A stretch of DNA of 7,691 nt. Origin: Burkholderia sp. Lineage in GTDB: Bacteria > Pseudomonadota > Gammaproteobacteria > Burkholderiales > Burkholderiaceae. The position numbers and the translations under genes were made by a program. A model generated the notes under the pieces. That model saw only the letters and a program-made list of their open reading frames with translations. It did not search any database and was not told the origin of the DNA. Shown in pieces: positions 1 through 6,316 of this stretch. How positions within the stretch are numbered: the stretch's first letter is position 1; each line of letters starts with the position of its first letter. The stretch covers positions 1 to 7,691 of the forward strand of contig JAQGMD010000273.1 of assembly GCA_028292565.1 (NCBI GenBank), written 5' to 3'.

Positions 1-21
1 GCGAACGTGTTGCTCGTCGTC

Positions 22-39
22 GCCATAGCTCGCTATGGC
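22..39. repeat. Perfect 8-bp palindromic hairpin (possible interspersed REP-like repeat)
   Basis: GCCATAGC (22-29) and GCTATGGC (32-39) form a perfect 8-bp stem around TC. On the minus strand the stem is flanked by GAGGAGGA on one side and GACGACGAGCAA on the other. A GA-rich flank, a short stem and a GACGAGCAA flank resemble repetitive intergenic elements I recall from beta- and gammaproteobacterial genomes. The resemblance is from memory and copy number cannot be judged from one window. A further 7-bp inverted repeat, GCACCGC (55-61) and GCGGTGC (101-107), lies just downstream and may belong to the same element. Confidence 0.4.
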
Positions 40-130
40 TCCTCCTCACGCCTTGCACCGCATCCCGCGACGGCCGCCAAATTGCCCAACTTATCCCTGC
101 GCGGTGCCTAAGAATGGTATTGCCTCCCAT

Positions 131-186
131 TGCCTGCGACTTCGGCTTGCGGCAGCGTATGGTGCGTGAGACGAACCATACCTGCC
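131..186 (+). promoter_or_regulatory. Two mutually exclusive hairpins upstream of the antiporter gene
   Basis: Hairpin A spans 131-154: TGCC pairs with GGCA, followed by an imperfect inner stem closed by a C-TTCG-G tetraloop at 140-145. Hairpin B spans 151-186: GGCAG (151-155) pairs with CTGCC (182-186) and GTATGGT (157-163) with ACCATAC (175-181), with one bulged C and an 11-nt loop. Both need bases 151-154, so they cannot form together. They lie about 110-160 nt before the antiporter start, which is compatible with a regulatory 5' leader. It is not shown that this DNA is transcribed. I see no match to a known riboswitch, in particular no GGGGAGTAG-type core of the yybP-ykoY manganese riboswitch. 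Confidence 0.35.
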
Positions 187-293
187 TGCCGATTTAAGGC
201 GTCCCGCTCACGACATCAAAGCGAAAAAAACAAAAAGGATAGAATAGCCCTTTCATCAACGCGTCGCTCCCCGCATCTACTCGAAAATCCATA
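187..293 (+). other. Remaining upstream region of the antiporter, weak -10 only
   Basis: This stretch contains an A-rich tract (223-237) and TAGAAT at 240-245, a five-of-six match to the sigma70 -10 hexamer. No acceptable -35 box lies 16-19 bases upstream. No Shine-Dalgarno sequence is visible before the GTG start at 294. I see no gene on either strand in 1-293. Confidence 0.25.
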
Positions 294-1388
294 GTGAAAA
301 TTTCCCAGTCCCTCCCCCTGTGGTCCGTCATCTCTCCCGTCATCGCATGGCTCCTGCTTGCAGGAGCGGCCCTTGGCCTGGGCGATTTTCTCGGCGGCTT
401 CTACACTGCCCTCCTTGTGGCTGGTCTGTTCGCCGGAGTGCTGGCCGCGGTGTTCCATGCGGAAGTAGTCGCGCACCGGGTGGGCGAGCCCTATGGGACG
501 CTGGTGCTCGCAATAGCGGTGACCGCCATCGAGGTCGCGTTGATCGTCTCGCTCATGATCGCCGGTGGTGAGGCGACAACGGGACTTGCACGCGACACCG
601 TGTTTGCCGCCGTCATGATCATCCTCAACGGGATGGTCGGAATATGTTTGCTGGCAGGTGGCTCGCGCCACGGCGAGCAAAGCTTCGGACTGTACGGCGT
701 GTCAGCGGCGCTCGCAACGTTGGCGGCAATTGTCGTGCTGACGCTGGTGCTGCCTAACTACACAACCTCGACTCCGGGCCCGGCCTATACCAGCAGTCAG
801 CTGGCTTTCATTGCCGTTATCTCCCTTGTGCTCTACGGTACCTTCGTCCTGGTCCAGGTGGTGCGGCACCGTGACTACTTCCTTCCGGAAGTCGCACCGG
901 GCGATGAGGACGTGCACGCGGATCCGCCCCCGGCCAGGATGGCATGGATCAGCGGAGCGCTGCTGTTGGCATGTCTCGGAAGCGTGGTCCTGCTGGCCAA
1001 GTCGCTCGCACCAGCTGTAGAGGCGGCGGTACTCGCAGCGGGCGCACCGAAGGCGCTGGTGGGAATCATCATCGCAGGCGTTGTGCTCCTGCCGGAAGGG
1101 ATCGCGGCCTATCAGGCGGCGCGCGCCAACCGCCTGCAGACCAGCCTCAACCTGGCGTTAGGCTCGGCGCTGGCCAGCATCGGCCTCACCATTCCCGCTG
1201 TGGCGATCGTGTCGCTCGCGACAGGTTGGACCTTGTCGCTGGGGATTGATGCCAAGTCCACCGTGCTGCTGGTGCTTTCCATTATTGTGGCGACGCTGTC
1301 GTTGGGTACCGGACGCACGACTGTCATGCAGGGTACGGTGCACCTGGTGATATTTGCGGTCTACTTGTTTACTACGATCGTTCCTTGA
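294..1388 (+). CDS. chaA: ChaA-type Ca2+/H+ (Na+/H+) antiporter, CaCA superfamily
   Basis: This 364-aa inner-membrane exchanger should extrude calcium (and, in the E. coli protein, sodium or potassium at alkaline pH) in exchange for protons. The length matches E. coli ChaA (366 aa). The two inverted CaCA repeats are visible. The first has HAEVVAHRVGEPYG (55-68), leading into a helix with the key acidic residue E80. The second has VLLPEGIAAYQAARANRLQ (264-282), with E268, then SLNLALGSALASIG. The C-terminal stretch around GTGRTTVMQG (338-347) is also very ChaA-like. A hydrophilic acidic loop (about 192-213) separates the halves. About ten to eleven membrane segments are expected. The start is GTG with no obvious Shine-Dalgarno, and no better in-frame start exists nearby. 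It is convergent with the HxlR gene, and I see no intrinsic terminator in the 55-base gap. Confidence 0.93.
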   Translation: MKISQSLPLWSVISPVIAWLLLAGAALGLGDFLGGFYTALLVAGLFAGVLAAVFHAEVVAHRVGEPYGTLVLAIAVTAIEVALIVSLMIAGGEATTGLARDTVFAAVMIILNGMVGICLLAGGSRHGEQSFGLYGVSAALATLAAIVVLTLVLPNYTTSTPGPAYTSSQLAFIAVISLVLYGTFVLVQVVRHRDYFLPEVAPGDEDVHADPPPARMAWISGALLLACLGSVVLLAKSLAPAVEAAVLAAGAPKALVGIIIAGVVLLPEGIAAYQAARANRLQTSLNLALGSALASIGLTIPAVAIVSLATGWTLSLGIDAKSTVLLVLSIIVATLSLGTGRTTVMQGTVHLVIFAVYLFTTIVP

Positions 1389-1443
1389 AAGAAAATCCAG
1401 ACGCTGATGCATGCAAGGGAGCCGTCGGGCGCCCGTGGTCTGA

Positions 1444-2145
1444 TTAAGTCGAACCAGCAGTTGGCCGTCCCGACCGGGCGACGGCGGAAACGTCCCTTCC
1501 CATCCAGCGCCACAGGCTTTCAGCATCCTGCGACGGCCCCTCAACACGCAACTCGCGCGTCTGAAGCAACTCGAGCGGCGTCCGGTGTCCCGTCCACACT
1601 TCCGTTAATGCGCGCAGGCTGGACCGCACAACGAGAGTCGGATCGCGCCCGGGATCATCGCCGCAAAGTTCTGCGACGCCTTTCTCCACCACCACCAACC
1701 ACCATGCTTGCTCGCCAGGCCGCGCATCGTGGAACAGGAAATGAATGACCATCGGCCGCAGTGGATACGCTGCACGGCGCAGTGAACGCAGTACGTTCGA
1801 CATGAGCAGCCCGGCATCAAGCTCATTTTCATGCAACCGGCTGCCGATCCAGCGCGCGCCCCAGTGGCCGAGCGCCATGATGATCGGGCGTAATTCATCA
1901 CCTGCGTCGGTAAGGCTGTATTCCCAGACCTTGCCCATGGCGGTACGGCGTACGATGCCGATTTCTTCCAAGTGGCGAAGGCGTTGCACCAGCAAACTGG
2001 TGGACATCCGCGGTACGCCCCGATGCAAGTCATTAAAGCGCTTGCTGCCGCATAGCAATTCTCGTACGACAAGGGGCGTCCAGCGCTCGCACAGCGCCTC
2101 GGCACCGTGCGTACCCGGATAGAACTGAGCGTTTAAGTCGTCCAT
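1444..2145 (-). CDS. HxlR-family winged-helix regulator with C-terminal SCP2-like domain
   Basis: Predicted 233-aa cytoplasmic DNA-binding regulator. Residues 13-105 are a typical HxlR winged helix: [13 protein letters not shown] (18-30), [10 protein letters not shown] (36-45), the recognition-helix region [19 protein letters not shown] (47-65), then the wing ([18 protein letters not shown]) and a dimerisation helix. C19, just before RWT, sits where some HxlR proteins carry a redox- or electrophile-sensing cysteine. Most HxlR proteins are only 100-150 aa. Here about 130 further residues resemble an SCP2 sterol-binding-like fold, including [19 protein letters not shown] and the ending [14 protein letters not shown], which suggests a hydrophobic ligand pocket. 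I chose the ATG at 2145 because GGAGG lies 7 bases upstream (2153-2157). An upstream in-frame TTG at 2166 lacks this. It is divergent from the methyltransferase gene, whose expression it probably controls, and probably regulates itself. Confidence 0.88.
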   Translation of the reverse strand: MDDLNAQFYPGTHGAEALCERWTPLVVRELLCGSKRFNDLHRGVPRMSTSLLVQRLRHLEEIGIVRRTAMGKVWEYSLTDAGDELRPIIMALGHWGARWIGSRLHENELDAGLLMSNVLRSLRRAAYPLRPMVIHFLFHDARPGEQAWWLVVVEKGVAELCGDDPGRDPTLVVRSSLRALTEVWTGHRTPLELLQTRELRVEGPSQDAESLWRWMGRDVSAVARSGRPTAGST

Positions 2146-2158
2146 GATGGAGCCTCCG

Positions 2159-2187
2159 CAGTCCAAAACGCTTCAAATTCTGGACTG
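2159..2187. promoter_or_regulatory. Candidate HxlR operator (7-bp inverted repeat)
   Basis: CAGTCCA (2159-2165) and TGGACTG (2181-2187) are a perfect 7-bp inverted repeat with a 15-base spacer. Half-site centres are 22 bases apart, about two helical turns, which suits a dimeric winged-helix protein. One arm overlaps the -10 box of the HxlR promoter and the other lies just past the predicted start site, so occupancy would repress the regulator. The role is inferred from position and symmetry. Confidence 0.45.
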
Positions 2188-2205
2188 GACGTAAGTTCGC
2201 GTCAA
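2177..2205 (-). promoter_or_regulatory. Sigma70-type promoter of the HxlR gene
   Basis: Read on the minus strand, TTGACG (plus 2200-2205, five of six matches) is separated by exactly 17 bases from CAGAAT (plus 2177-2182, four of six). This predicts transcription starting near 2170 with a leader of about 25 nt carrying the GGAGG ribosome-binding site. Confidence 0.55.
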
Positions 2206-2220
2206 GCGCACGCTGCTTAC
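2191..2220. promoter_or_regulatory. Second dyad in the divergent promoter region
   Basis: GTAAG (2191-2195) with CTTAC (2216-2220) encloses GCGT (2199-2202) with ACGC (2210-2213), and the two dyads are almost concentric. The element covers the -35 side of the HxlR promoter and faces the methyltransferase gene, so it could be a second operator. No convincing plus-strand promoter was found in the rest of the 2146-2304 gap. Confidence 0.25.
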
Positions 2221-2304
2221 TGCTCAGGGGAGTCTCTGGGTCCCTTGCAGTCGTCTGCGCATGTACCAGTTCACATTTTCGCCTTCAATTCGAGGAAAAA
2301 AATC

Positions 2305-3123
2305 ATGACCGCTATAACCCCGGAAATGGAAGTACTCAAGGCCCGTCTCAAGGCAACATGGATGTCAGGCGACTACGGCCACTTTGCCAAGTACCTGGAA
2401 CCTGGCGCTATGGATTTCTACACGCGCCTGGGGGTGACGCCAGGTACACGCATGCTGGATGTTGCCTGCGGAGCAGGACAGATTGCCATTCCGGCCGCTC
2501 GTGCCGGGGTCCGGGTAACAGGTGTCGACATTGCCTCGAACCTGATCGAGCAGGCAAAGTCGCGCGCCAAGGCCGAGGGTGTGGAAGCCCGGTTCGATGA
2601 AGGCGACGCCGAGATGCTTCCGTATCCCGATGCCTCGTTCGACCTGGTGGTCAGTCTCATTGGCGCGATGTTCGCTCCTCGCCCCGAGCTCGTCGCCGCG
2701 GAATTGGTGCGTGTGTGCCGGCCTGGTGGGCGGATCGTCATGGCCAACTGGACGCGCGATGGTCATGTCGGCCAGATGTTCAAGATCATCAGCACGCACG
2801 TGTCGCCACCGGCGCTGATGGCGCCACCGATGAAATGGGGTGATGAGGCGACCGTCCGCGAGCGTCTGCATGCGGGGACAGCCAGCATCACCTGCACAAA
2901 ATGCATGTATCCGATGCGATACCCGTTCCCGCCGGCCGATGTGGTCGAATTTTTCTTTAACTATTACGGTCCAACGCTTCGTGCACTCGGAACACTTGAT
3001 GAACGCGGACAGAACGCATTGCGTCACGACCTTGTGCAACTCTGGACGAGCAATAATGATGCAGACGACGGCACTACAGACGTTCAGTCTGAATATCTCG
3101 AGGTGGCGGCAATACGCAGCTGA
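2305..3123 (+). CDS. Class I SAM-dependent methyltransferase
   Basis: Predicted 272-aa soluble methyltransferase with a Rossmann-like fold; the substrate is unknown. Motif I is [19 protein letters not shown] (50-68), the glycine-rich SAM-binding loop. The acidic residue at the end of strand 2 is in [12 protein letters not shown] (73-84). [18 protein letters not shown] (100-117) supplies motifs II-III, and [16 protein letters not shown] (134-149) is the typical post-motif. This pattern fits the Methyltransf_11/25 (UbiE-like) group, but nothing identifies the acceptor. The ATG at 2305 is preferred because GAGG lies at 2292-2295; a TTG at 2245 would add 20 residues without family character. It is the first gene of a four-gene same-strand run and is divergent from the HxlR regulator, its likely controller. 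Confidence 0.88.
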   Translation: MTAITPEMEVLKARLKATWMSGDYGHFAKYLEPGAMDFYTRLGVTPGTRMLDVACGAGQIAIPAARAGVRVTGVDIASNLIEQAKSRAKAEGVEARFDEGDAEMLPYPDASFDLVVSLIGAMFAPRPELVAAELVRVCRPGGRIVMANWTRDGHVGQMFKIISTHVSPPALMAPPMKWGDEATVRERLHAGTASITCTKCMYPMRYPFPPADVVEFFFNYYGPTLRALGTLDERGQNALRHDLVQLWTSNNDADDGTTDVQSEYLEVAAIRS

Positions 3124-3163
3124 GGTCACTGTCATACCGCCGATGGCATCACGAAAGATCCAG

Positions 3164-3198
3164 TATAGTTTCATGGCTCAGGCCTTCATACGAAGGCC
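3164..3198 (+). promoter_or_regulatory. Intergenic -10-like box and perfect hairpin before the VOC gene
   Basis: In the 101-base gap, TATAGT (3164-3169) matches five of six positions of a -10 box, but no good -35 box is seen. It is followed by GGCCTTC (3181-3187), ATAC and GAAGGCC (3192-3198), a perfect 7-bp stem with a tetraloop ending 26 bases before the VOC start. There is no T tract, so it is not an intrinsic terminator. It could be an operator, a 5' stabilising stem or a processing site. Confidence 0.35.
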
Positions 3199-3224
3199 CT
3201 CCAAAGTCCACCGGAGAAAGTGCC

Positions 3225-3653
3225 ATGAAACCCGGAATCACTGTGATTACCATCGGCGTTGACGACCTTGAGCAGTCCGTGCGCTTCTATCGCGATGGTC
3301 TCGGGCTCGAAACTCAAGGCATCATCGGGCAGGAATTTGAACATGGGGCAGTCGCCTTCTTTGATCTGCAATCGGGGTTGAAGCTCGCGCTCTGGCCTCG
3401 CAATAGCATCGCGCATGATTCGGGCCTGTCTCTGCGGCCACCAAGCGCTACCGAGTTCACGATCGGACACAATGTTTCGTCGAAGACTGAGGTCGATGCC
3501 GTTATGGAGCAAGCGAAGCAGGCCGGCGCTGTCGTCGTAAAGCCCGCCGGTGAAACATTCTGGGGCGGCTATACTGGTTACTTCCAGGATCCGGATCAGC
3601 ACTTGTGGGAAGTTGTATGGAACCCGCAGTGGTCGCCCGGGGGCGGCGAATAA
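3225..3653 (+). CDS. VOC-family protein (glyoxalase/bleomycin-resistance fold)
   Basis: Predicted 142-aa cytoplasmic protein of the vicinal oxygen chelate superfamily, made of two beta-alpha-beta-beta-beta modules. Module 1 starts ITVITIGVDDLEQSVRFYRDGLGLE (5-29), the usual strand-helix opening. Module 2 runs from TEFTIGHNVSSKTEVDAVMEQA (76-97) through GAVVVKPAGETFWGGYTGYF to DPDQHLWEVVWNP (122-134), the usual C-terminal signature. H82 and E129 are plausible metal ligands, but the normal first ligand in strand 1 (His or Glu) is replaced by small or hydrophobic residues. An incomplete site, or a non-enzymatic binding role, is therefore possible. The ATG at 3225 is preceded by GGAGAAAG (3213-3220). 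Neighbours suggest detoxification or binding of a small electrophile or drug; the substrate cannot be read from the sequence. Confidence 0.87.
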   Translation: MKPGITVITIGVDDLEQSVRFYRDGLGLETQGIIGQEFEHGAVAFFDLQSGLKLALWPRNSIAHDSGLSLRPPSATEFTIGHNVSSKTEVDAVMEQAKQAGAVVVKPAGETFWGGYTGYFQDPDQHLWEVVWNPQWSPGGGE

Positions 3654-3747
3654 TATTCATGCGTTTGAGGCGAAGACGCAGCAGGCAGTTCCATCTTGCA
3701 ACATGTTGGTGAGATGCATTGCAACCAGCGGAACACGGAGGTAGATC

Positions 3748-4377
3748 ATGGCGGCGGCTCCATCGTGGGAAATCAGCGGTCAATACTATGAGACGTGCAA
3801 TTGTGATTTCATTTGCCCGTGCGTTCCCGGGCAAATGGCAGTCAGGCCTACCAAGGGATCATGCATGTTCGCGATGGGGTTCCAGATAGATCGTGGCCAT
3901 TATGAATCGGTCTCGCTCGATGGCCTCGGATTCATCGTCCTCGGATTGACGCCGGAAGCAATGGGCAAAGGGAATTGGTCCGTGGGCGTCATTGCCGACG
4001 ACCGGGCAAGCACGCCGCAGCGCGATGCCATCACGGGGATTGCCAGCGGTGCAGCAGGCGGCCCGATGCAGGCACTCTCCGGCCTCGTCGGATCGTTCCT
4101 CGGAGTCGAGTCCGCGCCGATCCGCTTCGACCGTAAAGGGGCGACGTGGTCCGTCACATCATCGAATCTTGTCGACATGGCGGCTGAGGGCGCGATGGGA
4201 ATTAACCCCAACGCGACCGAGCCACTCCATCTCGACAACACCGGCCATCCAGCCGCCGACCGCTTCGCACTCGCCCGCGCCTCGCGCAGTCACGTACACG
4301 CTCTCGGCCTCGACTGGGATGATGTGAGCGGCAAGAACAACGGCCAATACGCGCCGTTTTCCTGGCAGGGCGCGTAA
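3748..4377 (+). CDS. DUF1326 domain-containing protein
   Basis: Predicted 209-aa protein matching the DUF1326 family. It opens with WEISGQYYETCNCDFICPC (7-25), placing cysteines at 17, 19, 23 and 25 in a CNC/CPC arrangement, with another at C39. It ends with NGQYAPFSW (198-206), also characteristic. H161, H167, H182 and H184 add possible metal ligands. There is no signal peptide or membrane segment, so it is probably cytosolic. The family function is not established; the clustered cysteines and the DUF2182 gene 31 bases downstream suggest metal binding or metal traffic (inference). The start at 3748 is well supported by GGAGGT (3737-3742), 5 bases before the ATG. It follows the VOC gene by 94 bases, in which I see no terminator or convincing promoter. 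Confidence 0.88.
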   Translation: MAAAPSWEISGQYYETCNCDFICPCVPGQMAVRPTKGSCMFAMGFQIDRGHYESVSLDGLGFIVLGLTPEAMGKGNWSVGVIADDRASTPQRDAITGIASGAAGGPMQALSGLVGSFLGVESAPIRFDRKGATWSVTSSNLVDMAAEGAMGINPNATEPLHLDNTGHPAADRFALARASRSHVHALGLDWDDVSGKNNGQYAPFSWQGA

Positions 4378-4408
4378 GGCTCCCTCCCCCCAAGCCCCCG
4401 ATCCTGCC

Positions 4409-5188
4409 TTGGTCGACAGACTCCCCACCCGCCACAGCATCATCATCTGGTGCTGCCTGATCGCGATCGTGGCGTTGGCATGGGTTTATCTCTTTGACGT
4501 CGCGCATCAGATGTCGTCGGTTGTCGAGCATGACAGGATGATGACTGAGATGGGCATGTCGATGGAGATGGCGTGGACCCCAGCCGAAGTCCTGTTCACT
4601 TTCGGAATGTGGGTCGTGATGATGGTCGGCATGATGGCTGGATCGGCAGCGCCGGTGATCCTTCTCTTCGCCGCCATGCATACCCGGCAAGGCGCGCACC
4701 GGATGCCGCTTATCGTGTTGAGCTTCGGGCTGGGCTACGTGGCCGTGTGGGTCGGATTCAGCGCCTGCGCCGCGCTCGCGCAGTGGGCGTTGCACGATGC
4801 CGCGATGCTGTCACCGGCGATGGCCGCCTCAAGTTCCCAGGTGGCGGGTGCGATACTCTGCGTGGCCGGCGTGTATCAACTGACGCCGTTGAAGCGAGCC
4901 TGTCTTACGCATTGCCAAAGCCCGCTTGGGTTTCTGGTGTCGCGGTGGCGTGACGGGACGCTTGGCGCTCTGCAGATGGGACTACGTCATGGTGCGTACT
5001 GCCTTGGGTGCTGCTGGGCACTGATGTGTGTACTGTTCGTCGTGGGGGTGATGAATCTTGTTTGGGTTGCAGCGCTTACGCTGCTCGTCCTGCTGGAAAA
5101 GATTGGACCGAAGGGAATGGTTGTAGCGCGGGTGGCTGGTGTGGCGATGATGGTGGCCGGGGCTATGTTCTTCGCCGGCTTACGATGA
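4409..5188 (+). CDS. DUF2182 predicted metal-binding integral membrane protein
   Basis: Predicted 259-aa inner-membrane protein of the DUF2182 family, with about six to seven hydrophobic segments (about 11-29, 61-90, 100-125, 145-157, 193-213, 214-232, 237-257). Family motifs are MWVVMMVGMMAG (67-78), YQLTPLKRACLTHC (156-169) and GLRHGAYCLGCCWALM (191-206). The loop after the first helix is rich in methionine and histidine (H41, M44, M45, M48, M50, M52, M54), and cysteines 165, 169, 198, 201 and 202 lie in the conserved motifs. This resembles copper-type ligand sets, but metal and direction of transport are unknown. The only usable start is TTG at 4409, with no Shine-Dalgarno behind a C-rich 31-base gap. 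All in-frame codons back to the stop at 4325-4327 lack a start codon, so translation may be weak or coupled to DUF1326. Confidence 0.85.
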   Translation: MVDRLPTRHSIIIWCCLIAIVALAWVYLFDVAHQMSSVVEHDRMMTEMGMSMEMAWTPAEVLFTFGMWVVMMVGMMAGSAAPVILLFAAMHTRQGAHRMPLIVLSFGLGYVAVWVGFSACAALAQWALHDAAMLSPAMAASSSQVAGAILCVAGVYQLTPLKRACLTHCQSPLGFLVSRWRDGTLGALQMGLRHGAYCLGCCWALMCVLFVVGVMNLVWVAALTLLVLLEKIGPKGMVVARVAGVAMMVAGAMFFAGLR

Positions 5189-5242
5189 ATCCGGGCTTCT
5201 TCGACTTTCACGCAGGGTGGGCGCGGAGTTGTCGGACTTTCG

Positions 5243-5275
5243 AATAAAAACGGGGCGGCCACGACGGGCCACCCC
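5243..5275 (-). terminator. Intrinsic terminator of the lipoprotein gene
   Basis: On the minus strand a 9-bp stem, GGGGTGGCC with GGCCGCCCC (plus 5267-5275 and 5252-5260, one G-U pair), has a 6-base loop and is followed by G and TTTTTATT. It lies 31 bases past the lipoprotein stop. On the plus strand the G-U pair becomes an A-C mismatch and the T run is poor, so it probably acts mainly on minus-strand transcripts. Confidence 0.85.
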
Positions 5276-5305
5276 TTTCGATTTCGCCTCAGTCGGCAAT
5301 CGCAG

Positions 5306-6316
5306 TTAATTCGTATTCGCCGGATAATCGCGTATCCATACGTTTCCGCTTAGCCCTGCCCCGACAACTGCCGGCTGGCTATTGACTGTGATGCTTGGTC
5401 CAACCAGGTCCCTACGCGCAAGCGGACCCTCTTCGCTATTCGATGCGGCCGGACGTTCCAGCTTTGCCGTGGACATGGTGACCTTCATGGAGAAATGCCC
5501 CCTCATGTTTTCAAAAGCAGCCAGCTTCGGGCCGGCCTGCGCAAACGCAGCCTCCAGGTCCGCGAGCAGGACGACGCTGCTGTCGTCTCCATAGGCATCC
5601 AACACCTCGCGTATGGGCAGCAACCTGACGGAGCCAGTCGACGCAGCGACGCTTTCGCGCACTTCGACGCCGGTTGCCGTGCGGCCGTACACATGCATTT
5701 GCGCCCCGTCGATCACGCGGGCTGATGCCAGCCGGCCGTTGGCGTCGGTCTTCAATTCCACACCGTCGATCACGAATTTCATGCTCTCCGCTGCTTCGCC
5801 TGAGGCGATGCCAGGCGAGGCAGGACGCTCGGTAAAGTCGAATGCGATACGTCCGACCGCCGTCTGATTGCCGACTGCCTCACCGGCGGTTGAGGAAAGG
5901 ACGAAATTACCCACCCTGAATCCGAATGAAGCGAGTGGTGCGGCAGGCGCAGCGGCGGGTGCAGGGACTTCTGCGTTCGCATCCCCATCCTTGCTGCCGG
6001 AAGCGATGTCAAACAGGCCCCGGTCGCTCTCGAATGCGTCCACCGTGTTCGCCCAGTATGGCCTTGTGCGGCTCGGCTTGAGATATACCAATTGGTTTGC
6101 CACGATGGACAGATGGCCCTTCAACTGCTGGTCGTTAGATACGTTCTGGTTCGGAGTTTGATTTGCAGGAGGCGTATCAGACGGAGAAGTAATGGACGGT
6201 GTGCCGAGACTGCCTGTCGCAGTGGTATCCCCATTAGTGTCACCACCGCCACCACCACAGGCGGCTACCAGCATTGCCGCAGCGAGCGGCACCACAATTT
6301 TCTTTTTCTGGAACAT
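5306..6316 (-). CDS. Predicted outer-envelope lipoprotein of unknown function
   Basis: Predicted 336-aa exported lipoprotein that I do not recognise as a named family. The N-terminus is a type II signal peptide: MFQKKK, a hydrophobic core (7-17) and lipobox VAAC with the lipidated C20. Glycines follow, not aspartate at +2, favouring outer-membrane sorting. A Gly/Thr/Ser/Pro-rich linker (21-60) comes next, and an alanine/proline-rich insert lies at 117-129. The rest is mostly soluble beta-like sequence, including FGFRVGNFVLSS (131-142), GRIAFDFTERP (155-165), SMKFVIDGVELK (178-189) and MRGHFSMKVTMS (271-282), with no transmembrane helix. The C-terminal GNVWIRDYPANTN is intact. The ATG at 6316 has GGGAG upstream and yields the signal peptide directly; the frame is open upstream to 6568 but that extension would bury the signal. 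It is monocistronic, with its own terminator. Confidence 0.8.
   Translation of the reverse strand: MFQKKKIVVPLAAAMLVAACGGGGGDTNGDTTATGSLGTPSITSPSDTPPANQTPNQNVSNDQQLKGHLSIVANQLVYLKPSRTRPYWANTVDAFESDRGLFDIASGSKDGDANAEVPAPAAAPAAPLASFGFRVGNFVLSSTAGEAVGNQTAVGRIAFDFTERPASPGIASGEAAESMKFVIDGVELKTDANGRLASARVIDGAQMHVYGRTATGVEVRESVAASTGSVRLLPIREVLDAYGDDSSVVLLADLEAAFAQAGPKLAAFENMRGHFSMKVTMSTAKLERPAASNSEEGPLARRDLVGPSITVNSQPAVVGAGLSGNVWIRDYPANTN

Noticed and set aside
108..293. yybP-ykoY-type manganese riboswitch upstream of the ion exchanger
   Set aside because: The conserved GGGGAGTAG core and the paired loop sequences are absent on the plus strand.
1389..1443. Bidirectional terminator between the antiporter and HxlR genes
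   Set aside because: GGGCGCCC (1427-1434) is palindromic but has no usable loop or T tract on either strand.
2146..2166. TTG start giving the HxlR regulator 7 extra residues
   Set aside because: GGAGG is placed for the ATG at 2145, and the predicted transcript would begin only about 4 bases before the TTG.
2245..2304. TTG start giving the first methyltransferase 20 extra residues
   Set aside because: The ATG at 2305 has GAGG at proper spacing and the extra residues have no family character.
2365..3174. Long open frame (269 codons) on the minus strand over the methyltransferase gene
   Set aside because: It lies opposite a gene with clear SAM-binding motifs, has a His/Arg/Cys-rich shadow-like composition and no recognisable domain.
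3181..3198. Hairpin as terminator of the first methyltransferase gene
   Set aside because: The stem is good but is followed by CTCCAAAG, with no T run.
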